64,000 nt of DNA, from positions 149,224,939 through 149,288,938 of the forward strand of contig CM041292.1 in the NCBI GenBank assembly GCA_023052935.1, given 5' to 3'. Below are positions 11,022-21,440 of the stretch, one piece after another (the stretch's first letter is position 1; every line of letters starts with the position of its first letter). This stretch comes from Piezodorus guildinii (lineage: Eukaryota > Arthropoda > Insecta > Hemiptera > Pentatomidae). A program made the translations under genes and the position numbers. The notes under the pieces were generated by a model. It did not search any database and was not told where the DNA came from. It saw only the letters and a program-made list of their open reading frames with translations.

Positions 11022-11032
11022 TTTTAATACAT

Positions 11033-11038
11033 AATAAA
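11033..11038 (+). promoter_or_regulatory. Poly(A) signal of OR unit 1
   Basis: AATAAA 12 nt after the stop codon, conserved in position in all three OR units. Confidence 0.6.
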
Positions 11039-11221
11039 CAGCTGAAAAAACATATATTCAAAATAGCATAGGTCATAGAATAGTATATGGAAAACTAATA
11101 TATCAATCAAAGATTAACAACTGAATATGAAGAAAACCAAAATAATTCATTAAGAAAATCCTAGATCGTTATATAAATAACATATAGGCTCCTGAGATAT
11201 TTACAAAAACTAGAAGTATGG

Positions 11222-11531
11222 AATTAAATATAATTAAAATAGTAGGTTTCTATTATCTTCCAAAAAAAAAAAAAATAGTTTTTGAAAAAAAACTTTAACG
11301 AGTGAACGGGGGCCTTCCCTATCATCAGGACTCACTTAGTTATCTATCATAAAATCCATTTTTTAAATTTAAAAATGTCAAAAAAGTATTTAAAATAAAA
11401 TTATATTGCACAGGGAACAACAATCATCCCACCTCACATATTCTTTGTAAAAACTTTTTTTTGGAAGATAATAGAAACCTTCTATTTTAATTATATCAAT
11501 TACAATCTTCCTTTAGACCCTTTTTTATTAT
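11222..11531. mobile_element. MITE-like insertion
   Basis: An inverted repeat pairs about 11232-11272 with 11456-11500 (AGGTTTCTATTATCTTCCAA and its inverse). The host string TAGAAGTATGGAA occurs on both sides of the insert and only once in units 2 and 3, indicating a target duplication of about 13 bp. No coding potential. The long duplication is unusual for a simple MITE, so the outer boundaries may belong to a different element. Confidence 0.6.
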
Positions 11532-11610
11532 AGAAGTATGGAAGTATCTAAAAATAAAATGTGCAAGGTGAAAAAGCTGTATTTCTTCTTATTCCATTAT
11601 TAGTCCGGTC

Positions 11611-13851
11611 AAATTACGCCAAAAAATAAGAGTAAAGGTAGATGAATTCTGACCTGGCTGAAATTCAGCAAGATTGTTTAAAATATGATTAAAGATAAAA
11701 TTTGAATGTTTCCCATCTTCCATCCCTGTATGGAAAATTTTTTATTTCAAAGGTAAATAAAATTACTGTTTCGCGATTTTCAGCAAAACGATAGGTTTTA
11801 TCATGAAAATACGTCAAACAAAAATTTTAGGATATATCTACAAATAATGTTTTGATACTTTTTTTCCTAGGAGCCACAGTTTTTGAGATATAACGATTCA
11901 AAAAGTTGTAATCGTCATAATATGCACGCGTTGCCACGCCACCGATGAAGTAGTGTACTTAGCGCGTTATTTTTTTAACGTAGTGTCCTCAGTAGGCCTA
12001 TTTCACGGGTTAGGTGTGATCCGGTTTACATTGAAACTATTGCAAAATAATGGATATTAGCAGAGATTGAAAAGATAAAAGCAATTTATGTTTTAAAAAA
12101 GTAGTTGAGCTTTTCCTGGTTTTAAGAGAAAATAGTTATTTCATTTGGAGTTCGAGCAGTGAGTAATATGAGTAAGTCTACATCTTCACCAAAAACAATA
12201 GTTATATTTGTCAAATTGAATTGCTTTATTGCTGATTCGATTATCAATACATCAGCATCATTATATGGTTACTATGTGTAATGGTCATAGTAAGCATGAG
12301 AACGCCACGTTTATACATCTCTATAGTTGTAATAAATGTTAAAATATGTTTATATCGATCATAGTAACTAAAATTGTAATTGTAATGTAATTGAAAGTAT
12401 GAAAGTTTCAACAAGTCAACAAAAAATTATTACAAATACTCACGAGTCTCGGGTCATTTCAATATTGAAAGAAAATTTACTGCTGAAAATATATTGGTAG
12501 AACAAGCTAATAATGAAACTGATGTATTGATAATTGAAACAGCAATAGAGCAATTCAATTTGACAAATACATCTATTGTTGTTAGTGAAGATGTAGGCTT
12601 ACTCGTACTACTCACTGCTCGAACTCCAGCTGAAAAAAAACTATTTTCTTCTTAAAACCAGAAAAATCTCAACATCAATCGGAAATATATTCATTAAAAA
12701 GTTTATCTACTTTCACAAAGTATCCAAATCATTAACAATTTTACACGAATAACTGGTTGTAAACGACATCTGCATTTTACAGGAAGGATAAAATACCAGT
12801 TTTCAAGATGTTTGAAAAACAAAATTTAGTTCAATGTGCTGAAGTTTTTAAATATATTAATTCAACTCGAAAAAAATTCTCCCTAAAGGCATTAGTTTTC
12901 TTCTTTCTATGTACGGAGCTCCTAAAAAAACTACCTGCTTAGATAAGTATAGATATTCACGTTTCGTTAAAAATACCAAAGGTAAAAAACAAGTACAATT
13001 AGCTTGTCTTCCTCCAACTTCAGTTGCCGCTCATCAACATCTTTTTCGGGTGTATTACCAAGTTCAAGTGTGGCTTGGTTATCAGCTAGACCCTACTGAC
13101 TGGGGTTGGAAGTTGGTAAACAATTCATTAGAACCAATCCAAACTTTTCTTCTACCTGCGCCGGAAAAACTGCACAATTTTTCGCAACTACAAAAAAGGT
13201 TGCAGTGCTAAATGTGGTTGCAAAAAAGTCGGTCTGTTTTGTTCTCTGGCACGTACACATTGTCAAGTCTGGTCGTGCTCTAATATTGAATCACGAACAG
13301 TGGAGGATCCGTTTGATTCCAACGAGGCGACATGCGATACATCGCTATTAACGCAGTTTACATGCACTCAAGATGAAGATGAGGAAGAACAAGAAAAATA
13401 ATTTGAAAGTTGCGACTCGGACGATTATATTTCACTCCTTTTTTCTAAACTTAAATTGCTTTTATCTTTTCAATCTCTGCTTAAATCCATTATTTTGCAA
13501 TAGTTTCAAATTAAACAGGATCACAACTGACCAGTTAAACCACGTTAAAAAAAAAGGAGCTAAGTACTGTAAACGGTGTCCCGTAGAAAAAAATTATTAA
13601 AACATTATTTGTAGATAATTCTATAATCTACAATTTTAGTATGATGTATTTTCATGATACAACCTACCGTTTTGCTGAAAATCGCGAAAAACTCATTTTA
13701 TTTACCTTTGACCTTGAATAAAAAATTCTCCTACAGGGAAAAGATGGAGAACTTTCAAATTTTATTTTTAATCATATTTTAAACAATCTTACTGAATTTT
13801 AGATAGGTGAGAATTTATGTACCTTCGAATATCTAAATTGACCGGACTATA
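11611..13851 (+). mobile_element. Long-TIR DNA transposon with nuclease-like relic
   Basis: Ends are TAGTCCGGTCAA and TTGACCGGACTA, extending into imperfect inverted repeats of about 450 bp (11611-12110 against 13430-13851). The host sequence CCATTAAATAGG of units 2 and 3 is split here with a duplicated TA. Inside is a decayed gene at about 12480-13390. Part of that gene (about 12490-12680) also occurs inverted at 12085-12265, so a transcript would fold into a second hairpin. Superfamily not identified. Confidence 0.65.
12480..13390 (+). pseudogene. Relic of a repeat-associated nuclease-like gene
   Basis: Protein fragments resemble a family seen in many copies in invertebrate genomes. They are an acidic motif in EDVGLLVLLTAR (about 12585), a KGKIPVFKMFEKQNL-like segment (about 12785, partly out of frame), a conserved ACLPPTSVAAHQHLFRVYYQ block (about 13000), DPTDWGWK, and a C-terminal Cys-rich tail around 13160-13290. 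The Asp-rich motifs fit a PIN/XPG-like nuclease fold, but this is an inference from memory of the family. Several stops and frame changes show it is dead. The best open piece is 12909-13211. Confidence 0.5.
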
Positions 13852-14284
13852 AATAGGAGTATACCAATATTAAACACTTACTACATTTAATTAAATTATA
13901 TTGATACTTAAAGAGTTACACTAACGAAAATATGTAGAATAAAAGAGTTTTTTTTTCAACAACAATTTTTATTGAGTAAAATTACAATCTGTCCCAATTT
14001 GGACATTAATAGTAGTGCTGAAAGATATCATACATACTACATTCATACAATATTTACACGGCCATAGAATTACCATAAAATATATACACAATAATGAATC
14101 AATACAATAGTCAAGAATTCACTTATACCTATATACACATACACACACTCATACATACATCACATTGAGTGGAGAATCTAGCCAGTGCTAGAACTCCAAT
14201 ATATTTACAAAAGGTCGCGGGGCCACTGCCGTTTCAACCTTCTAGGTTGGTTATATGGATGAGTGGAGCTGGATAGGGATTGAG

Positions 14285-16870
14285 CTAGAGGATTAGGATG
14301 ATGAAATAGCTTCTGGTGAAATTTGGAAAATTGGACGGAATTAGGTCTGAAATAAATGGAACATTGAGGTCGTGGTGCAAGGTATAGTTGGAGACATAAT
14401 AAGGAGCATTTACTATTGTACGGAGGACTTTGGATTGAAAGGATTGAATGCGTTTGATGTTAGTACGTTTAGCTGTCCCCCACAGTTCAAGTCCGTAGGT
14501 CCAGATGGGCTTCAGTATTGTCTTGTAGATTAATATTTTGTTGTCAACTGTAAGTTCAGATTTTCTGTTGAGTAGTCGGTATAACTGTCCGAATCGTCGG
14601 TTGAGTTCTTGTCTTTTAAGTCTTGTATGTGGGTTCCAAGTGAATCTTTTGTCAAACAGTAAGCCAAGATACCGGACTGTATCTGAGAGAGGAATTGGTA
14701 ATGAGTTGAAATAAACTGGCGGACAGGATTTTCGTCTAAGAGTAAAGGTTATGTGTTTACATTTAGCTTCATTCACCTTTACACGCCAGTTATTACACCA
14801 GTGTTCGATAAGGAAAAGGTGTCTGAAGGTTTAAGGATGCTGTTTCAGGATTGGAACTGGATGATAGGATGGCGGTGTCGTCTGCAAAAGTTGCCAGAAA
14901 GGTATCAGGATGTGTAGGTATATCAGCAGTGTAAAGGATGTAGAAGACGGGTCCCAAAACGCTGCCTTAAAGAACACCGGCCTCAACGGGATAAAGGTTA
15001 GAAAATTCTTCACCACAGCGAACTCGGAAGGAACGGTTTGAGAGATAGGATCGGAGAATGAGGTATAAAGACTGGGGTAAATAGGTTTTCAGCTTAAAGA
15101 GTAATCCAGTGTGCCATACTCGGTTAAATGCTTGCGCAATGTCCAGAAACGCACCAGAACAATACTCTTTGCATTCAAGAGCTGAGGAAATATGGTCTAC
15201 AACTCGGAGCCCCTGTTGAACTGTGGAATGCTGAGGACGGAATCCAAACTGATGGGAAGGAAGATTTTGAGATTCTAATAGGGGTAGGATACGTTTAAGA
15301 AGAAGCCATTCGAAGATTTTTGAGAGGATGGGGAGTAGACTAATAGGCCTGTAGGATGAAGTGTTGTTGGAAGGTTTGGCCTGGTTTTAGAAAAAGAATG
15401 ATATTAGAATGTTTCCATAACAGAGGAAAATAGGTGGTGCGTAGGATGCAGTTGTAAATATAAGTAAGGAATATAATAGCTTTCTGCGGAAGTTGTCGGA
15501 GGATCTGGGGTGAGGAGATCGTGTCCAGGAGATTTACGGAGGGTCAGTTTTTGGAGAAGATATTTGACCTCAGAGGGATTAATAGCTTTTGGAAGTAGAG
15601 AAAGTGGATCGGTGACATAAGAAAGTCTTGCACTTTTGCGGTGTGATTGATGTGGGATTCCGGGTGAGGAGTGAATACTTTGGAGAGGTGTGTGGCGAAT
15701 CCCTCGCCTTTATCTTCATCAGACGCAGCCCAGGAGTCATCACCACGTAGGAGAGGATGGGAAACTTGATGGTATTTTAGGAATTCCACAGGAAATCATC
15801 ACGAGCTGATAGATAGGAGAGGTAGGAATTAAAGGACTAGGAACGGAAGGTCGCCAACTCCCTCTTCAATTGTCTACAATAGAAGTTATAGGAGCGGTGA
15901 TCTGTTGGGTGTCGGGTGCGCTGCCATAATGATCTTGCTCGGCGTTTGGTGTGGATGAGGTCTATAATAGGTTGTGGAAAATGATTTTGGTCTGGATTTA
16001 TATTGGAGTGTTTAGGAGAGGAAGCAGTCCAGACAGCTTGTTGGATGGCGGTGGTAAAGGAATAGACGGAATTATCTAGGTCATCTGGGGTTTTGAGGGT
16101 TACTCTGAGGTCAATATTATCGGTCAGGATTTGGCGGAAAAGGTTCCAGTTGACAGGGCCTCGGATGAATGACGGTGGAATGGGTTTTGGAATTGGAGTG
16201 ATTGATACTTTTAGGATCAGTGGACTATGATCTGAGGATAGTTCATCAAGGCGAGTTACAGACAAGTTGAGGAAGCCTAATCCAATGTGGATAAATAAGT
16301 CAAGGATGTCAGGATTGCGGTAAAGATCAGTTGGCCAGTAGGTAGCGGAGTCAAGAGGCAGGATATTAAAATTTCGGGAGTTGAGTGCAGACAGCAAATT
16401 TCGTCCACGAGAATTCGTGGTTCTGGAACCCCACTGCTTATGCTTAACGTTTAAGTCTGCACCCAGAATGAACGATTTCCTAAGGAATCCAGGAAGGATA
16501 CAAATTCGGAATTGGAAATGGAATGTTTAGGAGGGCAATATGCAGATGTGAGGGTTATCGGAAAGGAAAAAGTCTTCAGTACTATGGCTGTGGCTTGTAG
16601 GAAATCATAGGTGGGAAGTGGGAGTAAATGATGAGAGAGGGATTGGTGGACAATGATAGCAGAACCGGCATGGGCTTTGCCGTCTGGGTGGTCAGTACGG
16701 TATGTCATGTATTGCGGTATTTTGAAGTACTGTTTAGTCGTTAGTCTTGTTTCAGTTATAAGTGCAACATCGATTGTTTTGTCTTGCCACAACGCTGTCA
16801 GTTCGTCAGTATGATTTCTAACACCATTGGCATTCCAAAGGAGAATGGATAAGGAGTTAGGTGAAGTCAT
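14285..16870 (-). pseudogene. Jockey ORF2 (endonuclease-reverse transcriptase), broken
   Basis: ORF2 nicks target DNA and copies the element RNA. The ATG (16868-16870) abuts the ORF1 stop codon as TAAATG, suggesting stop-restart coupling. The N-terminal AP-endonuclease part is open at 16451-16870 (LLWNANGVRNH, ITETRLT) and 15837-16397 (SSDHSPL). The reverse transcriptase shows the FADD catalytic motif at about 14889-14900. The C-terminal thumb region is open at 14285-14776 (VRYLGLLFDKRFTW). Frameshifts near 16450, 15830 and 14780-14830 separate the pieces. No RNase H was seen, as is usual for jockey elements. Confidence 0.85.
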
Positions 16871-18188
16871 TTAAGGATCTTTCAAGGCAGGGATTAAATT
16901 TGATACTAGATTTGTAAGGAGTGATATAAGCGGCATAACAAGAGATTTCATTTCGGAGATGAACGATGTCATTAGACTGGTAAGATCTGTGACGTTTGAC
17001 GGTGAAGGGATATGAGAAATTTGATGTTGAGGAGTTTTTTGAAGATTAGGTAAACTTTGAGGAGTAGATTGTTGTACAATAGATTGAGATTGTTGAGGAA
17101 AACGTTGTTCCGGTAGTGCCTCGACTTCATGATTCTGGTTTCCACCTCCAAGCAAGTGGGCAAATGACGCGTTAGAATTTACAAGTTTAGATGGTTCTCT
17201 TCTGCTTCTGGTTGGTACAGCTGTTTCATTCGGATCTTGAGATTTTTGGTATCTGGTTCTGAGTTTCTTGTAGATTTCACATCCCTTGTAGTTAGCCGGG
17301 TGGTCATTGAGGCACAGAGCACATACAGCAGGTGTAGATCTTGATCTTGTACATTCTTCTGTTTTATGCTGTTCACCGCATTTCACACAGCGTGGTATGT
17401 GATGGCAATAACTTTTGGTATGACCATATGCCTGACAGTTATGGCACTGAACTATTTCTTTCTTTGTGTAAGGTTTTTCTACCTTTACACGGGTATAGTA
17501 CAGTCTACTGAGGTCGTAGATATTTTCGAATCCTGCTGATGGTTCCAAGTCCACAAAGAATAGAGACAGTGGACTTTTATCTTTTAGAACGTTGGTGACT
17601 TGCCTCACTTGGAATTCTAGTTCTGTCAGTTCTTCTTTGATAGCTTCAACGGGTGTTGAGGCATGTTGGTTTCTGATTACGACCCTTAATGCTCTCTCCT
17701 GGCGCAGCTGCTAAGTATGAAAGTCAGCTTTGGTCTCAGTAAAAAATTTACAATCTTTCTGTAGGTTTCAGCAGTAGTCGGAGATATTTTAGTATCATTG
17801 GTTCTACTTATAAAATAATAACTATTAGGATCAGTTACTTTGTTTAAATGCGCACACATCAGTTAAAAATTTTTAAACAAATATTGGTGGAGGTAGTGGT
17901 TCCCTGGGTATAGGAGAAGATTCCATGGTTTCTTTTTTTATTTTGGAGGATCTGAAATGGATTCGGTTTAAAACGGGGTGTAAACGGGGATTCATCAGTT
18001 ATTCCTTGTGATGATGTGCTGGTCTGTGATTCAGATCCTAATGAGGTAGCTGACGCGGTCGCTGGTGGAATCATTTTTTTATTTTGTTCACGGCGGGGTC
18101 TCTGTTTTGTGGGAGACGAGTTTGAACCTGCAGATCTAGATCTTTTACTTGCAGATTTTGAGGACATGACTTGATGAAAATATCTCAT
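16871..18188 (-). pseudogene. Jockey ORF1 (gag-like, CCHC knuckles), broken
   Basis: RNA-binding gag-like protein. The C-terminal part (16871-17608) has three cysteine knuckles of CCHC type: CHNCQAYGHTKSYC, CVKCGEQHKTEEC and CALCLNDHPANYKGC. A region typical of the PRE_C2HC domain precedes them. A separate N-terminal open piece (17859-18188) is Ser/Arg/Pro-rich. The two are out of frame around 17610-17860. Confidence 0.85.
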
Positions 18189-18534
18189 TGATTAAGAAAA
18201 TAATAATAATAATAAATAAATAATGAGATAAGAATTAAAGATAAAAGAAAGATAATTAAAAGAAAAGCAAGCCCTAGCTTGCCGAGCTAGCGGCAATCAG
18301 CTGATCAGTGACCCTCCTTTCACTTTTTCGTGATTGTACAAAGTAAATTATAACTTTGCTTACCGAAATTTCTCCAATACTCACTGCCGTAGTATTCCTG
18401 AGGTCTAGTGATGTTAAACAGATTGAATTCAAGCGAATTCCTACTGAAAAAAGCAAAAATCTGAGAGACGATGTAACGTATGACTGTTATCATCGAGCGC
18501 ATCAGCTGATTCCTAGAATAAAACAGTAAAAATG

Positions 18535-18600
18535 AAAATCTGGTGCGGGCAACACGCAACTTTTACTTACCTCGAATGTTAAATTCAATTTAAGTACTAT
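18535..18600 (+). repeat. Recurrent TCTGGTGC...CACTTAC motif, unit 1
   Basis: ATCTGGTGCGGGCAACACGC followed by AACTTTTACTTAC. The same string recurs at 37910 and 48910, with variants in OR intron 3 (9166, 35593, 45150). It looks like the end of an old repeat family. Function unknown. Confidence 0.5.
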
Positions 18601-18722
18601 TAAATAAACTTAAAATAAAAGTTTATAAATAAAACATTTATTCAGTTTCGTTAGGAACATATTATTTAATTTACATAATATAGCAATATCAAATATTTAC
18701 GTATTTGTCACATTTTCATTGC

Positions 18723-19040
18723 CTTTTACATTAGATTGAATTTCTATAGAAACATGTGTTTATTAAAAAAATCTTTTATATTATTATCTGAAATAATAAT
18801 CAGTTAGTAAAATTGGAGGCTGATTTATACTTCACCAATCTTTTATTAAAAATAATTGCACTACGTTTCGGCTAAAATGCCATCTTCAGGTGCAATGGAA
18901 CTAATTTATCTAATCTGAGTAGATACTTTCAACCATCCATCATGTCTAAATGACTTTTACATTAAATTGAATTTCTATAGAAACATGTGTTTTATTAAAA
19001 AATCGTCTGTATTATTATCTGAAATAATAATCAATTAGTT
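18723..19040. mobile_element. Retrozyme-like tandem repeat with hammerhead
   Basis: 18723-18809 and 18954-19040 are direct copies, about 90% alike by eye: both carry GAATTTCTATAGAAACATGT and TATTATTATCTGAAATAATA. The offset is about 231 bp. One full monomer plus a partial second is therefore present, with a hammerhead ribozyme motif on the - strand in the first. Unit 3 at about 49135 lacks the whole block. Metazoan retrozymes and Penelope-like elements carry such ribozymes; which of the two this is cannot be settled here. Confidence 0.55.
18857..18897 (-). ncRNA. Hammerhead ribozyme motif (type I-like)
   Basis: On the - strand the order is: stem I strand ATTGCAC, core CTGAAGA (consensus CTGANGA), stem II with GGC/GCC and loop ATTTTA, core GAAA, minimal stem III AC/GT, predicted cleavage after GTA, and stem I partner GTGCAAT. 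Stem I is seven perfect pairs. Stem III has no loop, so activity would probably need dimerisation, as reported for minimal hammerheads of Penelope-like elements and retrozymes. Confidence 0.65.
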
Positions 19041-19337
19041 TTATCGGCTTTTCTTTAATCTTTATTTAATTTTAAAAGCTTGTGTTTCAGATATATTTTT
19101 TCTAAAATCTTTAGCTTTCCAATGGTATATTATACATCTATATTGCTGTATTTATGCGCAAGCAAACATAAAATTGTATTAAAAATACTTTTTGCTCTTT
19201 TCTCCTTTAGATGGTTATCAACTTTTCCATTTAACCGCTTTTTGTCAAACCTAATTAGGCGGTATGGGTAATTCTTTCGAACCCACAAAATTAAAGGCAC
19301 TTTAGAGGAACGAAATATAAATTTTGGTATTTAAGCT

Positions 19338-19538
19338 ATGTCAGACTATTTAAATCAGAATAAACCTACATCGTTATTAAAACCCACCAAATTTTATATC
19401 GATACAGAGAGTTTAATCAAAATTGTTAGAGCCCTTTTTGAGAAAATCATAAAAAGGTGCAAAATGCATAGTATAAAGGACATCTTTCAGTCAGCCGACT
19501 TTAAAGAAAAAGTTACTGTAACATCTTGTGGCATTTAG
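19338..19538 (+). pseudogene. Small ORF shared by OR 3' flanks (unit 1 copy)
   Basis: 66 codons starting MSDYLNQNKPT and containing DTESLIKIVRALFEKI and KDIFQSADFKEKV. A homologous frame lies at 49402-49674 and a decayed copy at 240-400. The two open copies differ mostly at amino-acid-changing positions, with a compensated frameshift after the first seven codons. This looks like relaxed or no constraint. No family recognised. Confidence 0.35.
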
Positions 19539-20035
19539 TTGTCTCAAATTGTTCGTACAACTTTTCGTTTTGGCGCTAGACTTACCACAGACACAAACAT
19601 CTACCTTTTTGCGGTCCTTGGTTATTTGGACTCAGGGGACCTTAAAACATGTATTTCCTTTGAAAACTGGAATTAGAAAATTTTCATGACAGCAATACTT
19701 TCCCTTACTATATATTTTATATATAGGTAAGTGAAAGTAATAATAAATGCAAAACTAAAATATATTATATATATATATTATATATATATATATCCTGATT
19801 TCAAAATTATATTATAAAATTTACTAATGTAATTTTTTTAAATTTCTGCATTCTTTATTCTGTAATAAATATTCTTTGAATAAAATATGTTTTTAAATAT
19901 AAATTCATACTCCTTGTACCTGAAAAACTCTGTTTGACTTTAGAACAATATAAACTTTAGATAAATGAAAAAGATGGTTGGGGGTTCAGTCATCAAAAAA
20001 ATTAAACTAATAAGTAGCACTTATTTAATTGTGTA

Positions 20036-20078
20036 CCAATGTTTCGGCCTACATTGTGGGCCTTCAGCAAGGTGACTC
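20036..20078 (-). ncRNA. Degenerate hammerhead-like motif
   Basis: On the - strand: CTGAAGG, a GGCC stem around ACAATGTA, then GAAAC, loop ATTG, and GTA. The core has G instead of the final A of CTGANGA, and stem I is only two pairs, so it is probably inactive. The unit 3 counterpart near 50866-50905 is more decayed. It marks an old Penelope-like or retrozyme-like insertion present in both units. Confidence 0.4.
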
Positions 20079-20489
20079 AGAGAAGGTATCTCAAGAAGTC
20101 TTGACTTGGGATGATGACCGCACCCCCAAAAATCATCCTCACCTAATATTCTCAACGTTCAACTAAACTCTATCATTATAAACTTTATATAGTTTTGGGC
20201 ATAGAAACAAGTCATGATTACATGACCTTCCGGACTGTATGACCACTATAATAAAATATAAATAGCAAACAAACATAAACCTTTTCAAACTATTTTCAAA
20301 AGTTGAACAAAGAAGATCAGAATAATTTTCCCTAAATTTCTCATAGAAAAAATAAAAAAAGCAAAAGATTTGAGCTCATCATTACTTGCATCGTATTCTG
20401 AATTAGGGAGTAAACCAGGTAAAAAATGTAGTACACTAACTCCAGTGATTCATCTATTAGATAATACTAATAGAAAAACACAAAACCCG

Positions 20490-21440
20490 TCCCCTTATCT
20501 CAAAGAAAATCTGACACCCTCCTGCTTCCTGGTTCACACCTGCAACAAAGGAATGTATGAGGCACAGGGGTGCTGCAAGGCGGAGATTTGGGTGCACCCA
20601 TCTTCCTATAGATCACCCCACCTTCAAACATCCCTGAAACAGTACCCAATTTCATGATACACCAAGCTAATTTCCAATATTTTCAGCTGTCCTTATCTTG
20701 CGTATCAGACTCCAAAACCAAATTGGCAATCCTTTGTAAACTATCCTTAGGAGAATATACCAATATCCAAGCTATTCCTAATTCTGCCGATTATCTTAAC
20801 CTTACCTCCTGTTCCTACCATTTCTCACATCAGATGCCAATGCCTACACCCATGCTCCTTTTCGATCCGGATTCATTCTTTTTTTCCCATATCACTCTTG
20901 AGGACCTCCTTAATTTTAGTCGTAAATGAGCACAGACCTGACAATATCCCAGTTAAACTAATTAAAGCCTCGCTTCCTTCTATCCTTCCAATCTTGTATC
21001 ATATTCATAATTTTTTTTCAGACAGTGCCACCTTTCCAACTTCCTGGAAAACTGCTCTCGTCCATCCACTAACAAAAACTGAAATATGTTATCCCCCAAT
21101 GATTTCCGTCCATTTTTTCTTCTATCAAACCTATCCAAACTCTTAGAGTGTCTGGTCAAATCTTTGTTATCTCTCCTCCTCAAGCAAAATAACTTTTTGA
21201 ACCAAATCCAGTCTGGTTTCCGACCTGGCTGTTCTACTCTCTGCTCTCGCCCGAATTTCTCAAGACCTCCACAACGCCACAGACCAATATAAAATAACCA
21301 TCATCATTTTGCTTGACTTCCTTCTCCAAAGCCTTTGATTCTGTTGTCGATAATACCCTCCTATCTAGACTCCCAGTTTCCACAGGCACTCTTCAATGGT
21401 TTCAATCATTCCTTGCCAGCCATTCCAAGTATGCTGTAGT
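20490..21440 (+). mobile_element. CR1/jockey-like non-LTR fragment (unit 1)
   Basis: 5'-truncated ORF2 piece with several frameshifts. It shows the linker before the RT domain, DSFFFSHIT, PVKLIKASLPSILPILYHIH, FPTSWKTALVHPL, QSGFRPGCST and FSKAFDSVVDNTLLSRL. It is homologous to the unit 3 copy at 51660-53500. At about 21440 it is joined to a jockey fragment on the other strand. Confidence 0.75.

Larger units (their letters stand above)
13948..18513 (-). mobile_element. Jockey-clade non-LTR retrotransposon, near full length
   Basis: A 4.57-kb element on the - strand. It begins with a T run (13948-13956, its poly(A) tail) and is bordered by a 13-bp target duplication, TAGAATAAAAGAG at 13935-13947 and TAGAATAAAACAG at 18514-18526. 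Units 2 and 3 show the uninterrupted site (TAGACTAAAACA). It carries ORF1 with zinc knuckles and ORF2 with endonuclease and reverse transcriptase, both broken by frameshifts. Confidence 0.85.
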
